A stretch of DNA of 64,000 bases from Nocardioides sp. NBC_00368 (GTDB lineage: Bacteria; Actinomycetota; Actinomycetes; Propionibacteriales; Nocardioidaceae). Positions within the stretch are counted from its first letter, which is position 1. Every line of letters starts with the position of its first letter. A program made the translations under genes and the position numbers. Positions 59,117 to 64,000 of this stretch are shown piece after piece. The DNA lies in contig NZ_CP107970.1 of the NCBI RefSeq assembly GCF_036090055.1, positions 2,730,501 to 2,794,500 of the forward strand, given 5' to 3'. The notes under the pieces were generated by a model. It made no database searches and was not told the origin of the DNA. It saw only the letters and a list, made by a program, of their open reading frames with translations.

Positions 59117-61597
59117 ATGGCGGAGCTGTTGTATCGATTGGGCAAGACGGCCGCGCGCCGCGCCTGGCTTGTGATCCTTGCCTGGGTGCTGGCGCTGTCC
59201 GGCGCTGTCGGGGCGTACGTCGCCTGGTCCGGTGAGCTCACCACGAGCTTCGACATCCCGGGGCTGCCCTCGTCCGAGGTGGTCGACGACCTCCAGAAGG
59301 GGCTGCCCGATCTCGCCGGCGGCTCCGGCACGATCGCCTTCCAGACCGAGGACGGCACCCCGCTCAGCGCGACGCAGAAGAAGGAGATCCAGGCACTGAT
59401 CACCAGCGCCGAGGACCTTCCCGACGTCGCCGCGGTGACCGACCCGTTCCAGACCGAGGCCCAGCGTGAGGCGCAGGCCGAGAAGGTGGCCGAGGGCCAG
59501 GCCCAGCTCGAGGCCGGCCGGACCCGGCTCGACAGCGCCCAGGCCAAGCTCGACAAGGCCCAGGCCGACATCGACGCGGCCCGTACCCAGCTGCAGGCCG
59601 CCGGCCTGCCGACCACCGAGCTCGACGCCCAGCAGGCCGCCCTCGACAAGCAGCAGGCGAAGATCGACGACAGCTCGGCCGACCTCGAGGCCAACACCGC
59701 GAAGGCCGAGAACGGCGCCGAGCTGCTCGAGCTCGCAGACGGGATCCGGATGGTTTCCGCCGACGGTTCGGCCGCCCTGGTCAACGTCGCCTACTCCGTC
59801 GGCCGTCTGGAGATGTCCGAGGAGACCAAGAAGGCCACGGTCGACCACTTCACCGACCACCCCATCGACGGGGTCGAGATCGGCGTCTCCTCCGACATCT
59901 CCCAGGAGGCACCCAACCCGATGGGACCGGGTGAGATCGTCGGCGTCGGCGTCGCCGCGGTCGTCCTCCTGGTAATGCTCGGCACCATCATCGGCGCCGG
60001 CGTCCCGCTGGTCACGGCGCTGACCGGCGTCGGCATCGGCGCGCTCGGCGCGCTCTCCCTCTCCGGGGTGGTACAGATGGCCTCGATGACCCCGATCCTG
60101 GGGCTGATGCTCGGCCTGGCCGTCGGCATCGACTACTCGCTCTTCATCCTCAACCGGCACCGCAAGCAGCTGCTGCACGGCTCCGACATCACCGAGTCGA
60201 TCGCGCTCGCCAACGGCACCGCCGGCACCGCCGTCGTCTTCGCCGGCTCCACCGTGATCGTTGCCCTGGTCGCGCTCAACATGACCGGCATCCCGTTCCT
60301 CGGCCTGATGGGCTCGGTCGGCGCCGCCTGCGTCGCGATCGCCGTGCTGGTCGCGATCACCCTGACTCCGGCCATCCTGGGCCTGGTCGGCGGCCGCATC
60401 GTCTCCAAGCGCGCCCGCAAGAAGGTCACGGAGCAGGACGCCGCCGAGGCCCACGCCCGGCCGATGCCCACCTGGCGCGCCGTGGTCACGGTCGTCGCCT
60501 CCGTGGTGGCGCTGCTCGCCCTCGCGATCCCCGCACTCGACATGCGCCTGGGCCTCCCCGACGGCGGCTCGGAGCCGGAGGGCTCACTGGCCAAGACCGC
60601 CTACACGATCACCGAGGACAGCTTCGGCCCCGGCGCCAACGGCCCGCTGCTGGTCGCCGCCGACCTGCCCGAGGGGCTCGACGAGTCCGGCGTCCAGCAC
60701 GCCCAGCTGACGGTCGCCAAGGCGCTGGCGGACCTCGACGACGTACGCGCGGTGGCGCCTGTCGCGGTCTCCGAGGACGGTCGCACCGCCGCGTTCCAGG
60801 TCGTCCCCGAGGAGGGGCCCAACAGCGTCTCCACCAACGAGCTGGTCAACGCGATCCGGGACATGCCGGCCGTCAACGGCGACATCACGCTCGGCGTCGC
60901 CGGCGCCACCGCGGTCGCGATCGACGTGTCGCAGGGGCTCAACGACGTACTCCTCCCCTACCTCGCCGTCGTCGTCGGTCTCTCCCTGCTGATCCTGATC
61001 CTGGTCTTCCGCTCCATCCTGGTCCCGCTCATCGCGACCGGTGGCTTCGTGCTCTCGCTGCTGGCGACGTACGGCGTCGTGGTCGCGGTCTTCCAGAAGG
61101 GCATCGGTGCGGAGTGGATCGGCATCGACAGCACCGGCCCCATCCTGAGCTTCCTCCCGATCCTGCTCGTCGGGATCCTCTTCGGCCTGGCGATGGACTA
61201 CCAGCTGTTCCTCGCCTCCGGCATGCGGGAGGCGTACGTCCACGGTGCCCCGGCTCGCGTCGCCGTCGCCCAGGGCTTCCGGGCCGGGCGTTCGGTCGTC
61301 ATCGCGGCCGGCCTGATCATGGTCTCCGTCTTCGGCGGGTTCATCTTCGCCGAGTCGGTGATGATCCGCTCGATGGGCTTCGGGCTCGCGCTCGGCGTGC
61401 TTCTGGACGCCTTCATCGTCCGGATGCTGCTGATGCCGGCGCTGATGCACCTGCTCGGACGCTCGGCGTGGTGGCTGCCGAAGTGGCTCGACCGCATCCT
61501 CCCGAACGTGGACGTCGAGGGTGCCGCGCTCGAGCGCGCCCACGGCGGCACCGCCCCCGACGACACCCCGGTCGAGCGGGAGAAGGTCTCGGTCTGA
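59117..61597 (+). CDS. MMPL/RND-family transporter
   Basis: An 826-residue membrane protein from ATG 59117, with GGAGG upstream. It has the double-repeat MMPL layout: helix 1 then a large extracytoplasmic domain (about 40-270), helices with GLAVGIDYSLFILNRHR (the proton-relay Asp and Tyr), a second external domain (about 465-595), and helices including GLAMDYQLFLASGMRE. The first external domain has a long coiled coil (EGQAQLEAGRTRLDSAQAKL and following), a heptad-like segment also seen in other actinobacterial MMPLs. Exported substrate unknown, probably lipid or drug. Confidence 0.92.
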   Translation: MAELLYRLGKTAARRAWLVILAWVLALSGAVGAYVAWSGELTTSFDIPGLPSSEVVDDLQKGLPDLAGGSGTIAFQTEDGTPLSATQKKEIQALITSAEDLPDVAAVTDPFQTEAQREAQAEKVAEGQAQLEAGRTRLDSAQAKLDKAQADIDAARTQLQAAGLPTTELDAQQAALDKQQAKIDDSSADLEANTAKAENGAELLELADGIRMVSADGSAALVNVAYSVGRLEMSEETKKATVDHFTDHPIDGVEIGVSSDISQEAPNPMGPGEIVGVGVAAVVLLVMLGTIIGAGVPLVTALTGVGIGALGALSLSGVVQMASMTPILGLMLGLAVGIDYSLFILNRHRKQLLHGSDITESIALANGTAGTAVVFAGSTVIVALVALNMTGIPFLGLMGSVGAACVAIAVLVAITLTPAILGLVGGRIVSKRARKKVTEQDAAEAHARPMPTWRAVVTVVASVVALLALAIPALDMRLGLPDGGSEPEGSLAKTAYTITEDSFGPGANGPLLVAADLPEGLDESGVQHAQLTVAKALADLDDVRAVAPVAVSEDGRTAAFQVVPEEGPNSVSTNELVNAIRDMPAVNGDITLGVAGATAVAIDVSQGLNDVLLPYLAVVVGLSLLILILVFRSILVPLIATGGFVLSLLATYGVVVAVFQKGIGAEWIGIDSTGPILSFLPILLVGILFGLAMDYQLFLASGMREAYVHGAPARVAVAQGFRAGRSVVIAAGLIMVSVFGGFIFAESVMIRSMGFGLALGVLLDAFIVRMLLMPALMHLLGRSAWWLPKWLDRILPNVDVEGAALERAHGGTAPDDTPVEREKVSV

Positions 61598-61636
61598 GGA
61601 GGACCGTCGGTGGTCGCCGGTAGGGTCGCTCGCGTG

Positions 61637-63451
61637 ATGGAGTTGACCCCGGAGCTGGAAGTCCTGCGCCGCGTCTTCGGCTACGACGAGTTCCGCGGCG
61701 ACCAGGCCGAGATCGTCGCGCACGTGGCCACGGGCGGTGATGCCCTCGTCCTGATGCCGACCGGCGGCGGGAAGTCGCTGTGCTACCAGATCCCGTCGCT
61801 GGTGCGACCCGGGACCGGGGTGGTCATCTCGCCGCTGATCGCGCTGATGCAGGACCAGGTCGACGCGCTCTCCGCGCTCGGTGTGCGCGCCGGGTTCCTC
61901 AACTCCACCCAGATGCCGCACGAGCGGCAGCAGGTGGAGCAGGCACTGCTGGCCGGCGAGCTCGACCTGCTCTACCTCGCACCCGAGCGGCTGCGGGTGC
62001 CGGAGACCGGCCGGCTGCTCGACCAGGCCAAGATCTCGCTGTTCGCGATCGACGAGGCCCACTGCGTCTCGCAGTGGGGTCACGACTTCCGGCCCGACTA
62101 CCTGCAGCTCTCCCACCTGCACGAGCGCTGGCCGGAGGTGCCGCGGATCGCGCTGACCGCGACCGCCACCGCGGAGACCCGCCGCGAGATCGCCTCTCGC
62201 CTCAAGCTCGAGGACGCCCGCCACTTCGTGGCCTCCTTCGACCGGCCCAACATCCAGTACCGGATCGCCCCCAAGGACAAGCCGGCCAAGCAGCTCGTCG
62301 ACCTGATCCGCGCCGAGCACCCCGGCGAGGCCGGCATCGTCTACTGCCTCTCCCGCGCCTCCGTCGAACGCACCGCCGCCTCCCTGGTCGGTCAGGGCAT
62401 CCCGGCGCTGCCCTACCACGCCGGACTCGACTCCCGCACCCGCGCGGAGAACCAGTCCCGCTTCCTGCGCGAGGACGGCATCGTCATGGTCGCCACCATC
62501 GCCTTCGGGATGGGGATCGACAAGCCGGACGTACGCTTCGTGGCCCATCTCGACCTGCCCAAGTCGGTCGAGGGCTACTACCAGGAGACCGGCCGGGCCG
62601 GGCGTGACGGGCAGCCGTCGACCGCCTGGCTGGCCTACGGGCTGGCCGACGTCGTCCAGCAGCGGCAGATGATCGAGACCTCCGAGGGCGACCGGGCCCA
62701 CAAGCACCGGCTCGGTCAGCATCTCAACGCGATGCTGGCGCTGTGCGAGACCGTCGACTGCCGCCGGGTGCAGCTGTTGCGCTACTTCGGGCAGGCCGCG
62801 GAGCCGTGCGGCAACTGCGACACCTGTCTGACGGCGCCGGAGTCCTGGGACGGCACCGTCCCGGCGCAGAAGGTCCTCTCCACCGTCATCCGGCTCGACC
62901 GCGAGCGCAACGGGCAGCGCTTCGGCGCCGGCCAGATCGTCGACATCCTGCGGGGCAAGGAGACCGAGAAGGTCCGCCAGTTCCGCCACGACGAGCTCTC
63001 GGTCTTCGGGATCGGCACCGACCTCGCCGAGAGCGACTGGCACTCGGTCATCCGCCAGCTCCTGGCCCGCGAGATGCTCGCGGTCGACAACCGCTACGGA
63101 GTCTTCTCGGTCGCCGAGCCGGCCGGCCCCGTGCTGCGCGGCGAGCAGCAGCTGATGCTCCGCAAGGAACCGCCCCGGCAGGCTCGTCGCAGCGGCTCCG
63201 GGGACCGCAAGCCGAAGGTGGCCGCCGCCGACCTGTCGCCGGAAGCGGCCGAGGTCTTCGAGCGGCTGCGCGCCTGGCGCGGCGAGGTCGCCAAGGAGCA
63301 GGGCGTGCCGGCCTACGTCGTCTTCCACGACGCGACCCTGCGCGAGATCGCCACCCGGCTGCCGGCCAGCCGGGACGAGCTCGGCACGATCAGCGGGATC
63401 GGCGAGGCGAAGCTGGAGAAGTACGCCGACGGGGTGCTCGCCGTCCTCTGA
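61637..63451 (+). CDS. recQ: RecQ DNA helicase
   Basis: A 604-residue helicase from ATG 61637 (GTG 61634 possible). Motif I is PTGGGKSLCYQIPSL, motif II DEAHCVSQWGHDFRPDY, with the aromatic-rich loop that follows. The C-terminal part has the zinc motif CRRVQLLRYFGQAAEPCGNCDTC, a winged helix, and an HRDC domain (about 545-604). It unwinds DNA 3' to 5' in recombination repair and replication restart. The gene follows the MMPL gene on the same strand. Confidence 0.94.
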   Translation: MELTPELEVLRRVFGYDEFRGDQAEIVAHVATGGDALVLMPTGGGKSLCYQIPSLVRPGTGVVISPLIALMQDQVDALSALGVRAGFLNSTQMPHERQQVEQALLAGELDLLYLAPERLRVPETGRLLDQAKISLFAIDEAHCVSQWGHDFRPDYLQLSHLHERWPEVPRIALTATATAETRREIASRLKLEDARHFVASFDRPNIQYRIAPKDKPAKQLVDLIRAEHPGEAGIVYCLSRASVERTAASLVGQGIPALPYHAGLDSRTRAENQSRFLREDGIVMVATIAFGMGIDKPDVRFVAHLDLPKSVEGYYQETGRAGRDGQPSTAWLAYGLADVVQQRQMIETSEGDRAHKHRLGQHLNAMLALCETVDCRRVQLLRYFGQAAEPCGNCDTCLTAPESWDGTVPAQKVLSTVIRLDRERNGQRFGAGQIVDILRGKETEKVRQFRHDELSVFGIGTDLAESDWHSVIRQLLAREMLAVDNRYGVFSVAEPAGPVLRGEQQLMLRKEPPRQARRSGSGDRKPKVAAADLSPEAAEVFERLRAWRGEVAKEQGVPAYVVFHDATLREIATRLPASRDELGTISGIGEAKLEKYADGVLAVL

Positions 63452-63525
63452 CCGCCTCGTCGCGGCCGGATCCCGAGCAGGGCACCCCCCGGGTGGCCTG
63501 CGTCACGTCGGTAGGCTGCCCCGCG

Positions 63526-64000
63526 ATGAGTGCAGAGGTCTGGTACGTCAGCTACGGGTCGAACATGTGCCGTGACCGCCTCAGCGCCTACCTCCTGGGT
63601 GGCCGGCCGGTGGGTGCCCGCCAGTCCTACGTCGGGGCACGTACGCCGTCGATGCCGCTCGCCGATGTCGCGGTCGACCTCCCCGGACGGCTCTACTTCG
63701 CGGGTGAGTCCCGCACCTGGACGGGCGGGGTGGCGTTCTACGACCACGATGCTCCCGGTTCCTGGACCGCGGCCCGCGCCTACCGGATGAGCGTCGAGCA
63801 GTTCGCGGACATCGCCGCCCAGGAGATGGACCGGCTGCCCGCGCCCGGAGACCCGATCGAGAAGGTCGTCATCGACGGTCTCGAGAACGGCCGCCACGAG
63901 GCCGGCCCGGGACACTACGAGACCCTGATCGAGGTCGGCCGCCGCGACGGCCTCCCGATGCTCACCTTCACCGCGCCGCACGGGTTCGACGCCGTGGAGC
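63526..64000 (+). CDS. GGCT-like protein, 3' truncated by the window edge
   Basis: The reading frame from ATG 63526 stays open to the window end and gives 158 residues. The start WYVSYGSNMCRDRLSAYLLG is the gamma-glutamylcyclotransferase-like YGSN loop, and LYFAGESRTWTGGVAFYD follows. Streptomyces relatives are often called histone deacetylase, with no sequence basis. A gamma-glutamyl-amine or related small substrate is likely. The C-terminus is missing from this window. Confidence 0.8.
   Translation, partial: MSAEVWYVSYGSNMCRDRLSAYLLGGRPVGARQSYVGARTPSMPLADVAVDLPGRLYFAGESRTWTGGVAFYDHDAPGSWTAARAYRMSVEQFADIAAQEMDRLPAPGDPIEKVVIDGLENGRHEAGPGHYETLIEVGRRDGLPMLTFTAPHGFDAVE

Noticed and set aside
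63526..64000. Histone deacetylase as the name of the last gene
   Set aside because: The YGSN start and following fold fit gamma-glutamylcyclotransferase-like proteins and no deacetylase zinc site is seen.

Overview
This is a 64 kb stretch of a high-GC actinobacterial chromosome, with about 70 percent GC, dense genes and frequent GTG starts. Several features point to the family Nocardioidaceae or a close relative. These are mycothiol synthesis (mshB), an F420-type deazaflavin-dependent oxidoreductase, actinobacterial dapC and dapD types, a sigE-rseA-htrA operon, DUF3117, and many CGTACG-rich positions. From memory, much of the gene content matches the Mycobacterium tuberculosis region around Rv1170 to Rv1224 (mshB, fdxC, dapC, dapD, dapE, a LOG-family protein, a small DivIVA-like membrane protein, DUF3117, methyltransferase, sigE, rseA, htrA). 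The window is therefore mostly an ancient chromosomal backbone with inserted accessory blocks. No rRNA, tRNA, CRISPR array or prophage was recognised.

Layout. 1-4.96 kb: the end of a membrane protein, a small excisionase-like DNA-binding protein, the envelope-stress operon sigE-rseA-htrA (minus strand), and a divergent O-methyltransferase. 4.96-6.06 kb: an intact IS481-family element with terminal inverted repeats and a 6-bp target duplication. 6.1-12.1 kb: a minus-strand series of leucyl aminopeptidase, DUF3117, a proline-rich membrane protein, a DivIVA-like protein, LOG and dapE. 12.1-17.1 kb: a TetR-controlled oxidoreductase plus ABC exporter, then small membrane proteins and a methyltransferase. 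17.1-20.6 kb: ileS behind a translational T-box riboswitch. 20.6-29.8 kb: acetyltransferase, enoyl-CoA hydratase, DinB-like protein, cstA with its YbdD partner, dapD, a convergent pair of paralogous secreted proteins, dapC and ferredoxin. 29.9-42.5 kb: GNAT, secreted nuclease-like and lipase genes, a second short aspartyl-tRNA synthetase with its own apparent T-box, VanW-type wall protein, mshB, MutT, M15 peptidase and thioesterase.

42.5-50.9 kb is a purine (urate) degradation locus: an AtzH-amidase fusion, uraD, uraH, factor-independent uricase, an RpiR-type regulator, a guanine-deaminase-like protein, and a divergent NMT1-type ABC importer. A GCGTTTCGGCG element shared by the uraD and importer promoters suggests control by the RpiR protein. 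51.1-53.8 kb is a compact cassette: an NrtR-like regulator, paired operators, and a translationally coupled SPFH protein and NAD-kinase-like protein. 53.8-64 kb: a TetR/SMR efflux pair with two operators, a flavoprotein dehydrogenase, an unknown protein, GNAT, ICMT-like methyltransferase, a TetR/MMPL transporter pair, recQ, and a truncated GGCT-like gene.

The observations most worth following are: the SD-sequestering T-box in front of the extra AspRS gene; the NrtR/SPFH/NAD-kinase-like cassette; the AtzH-amidase fusion beside uricase; and dispersed palindromic repeats, some lying between convergent genes and some inside coding sequence.
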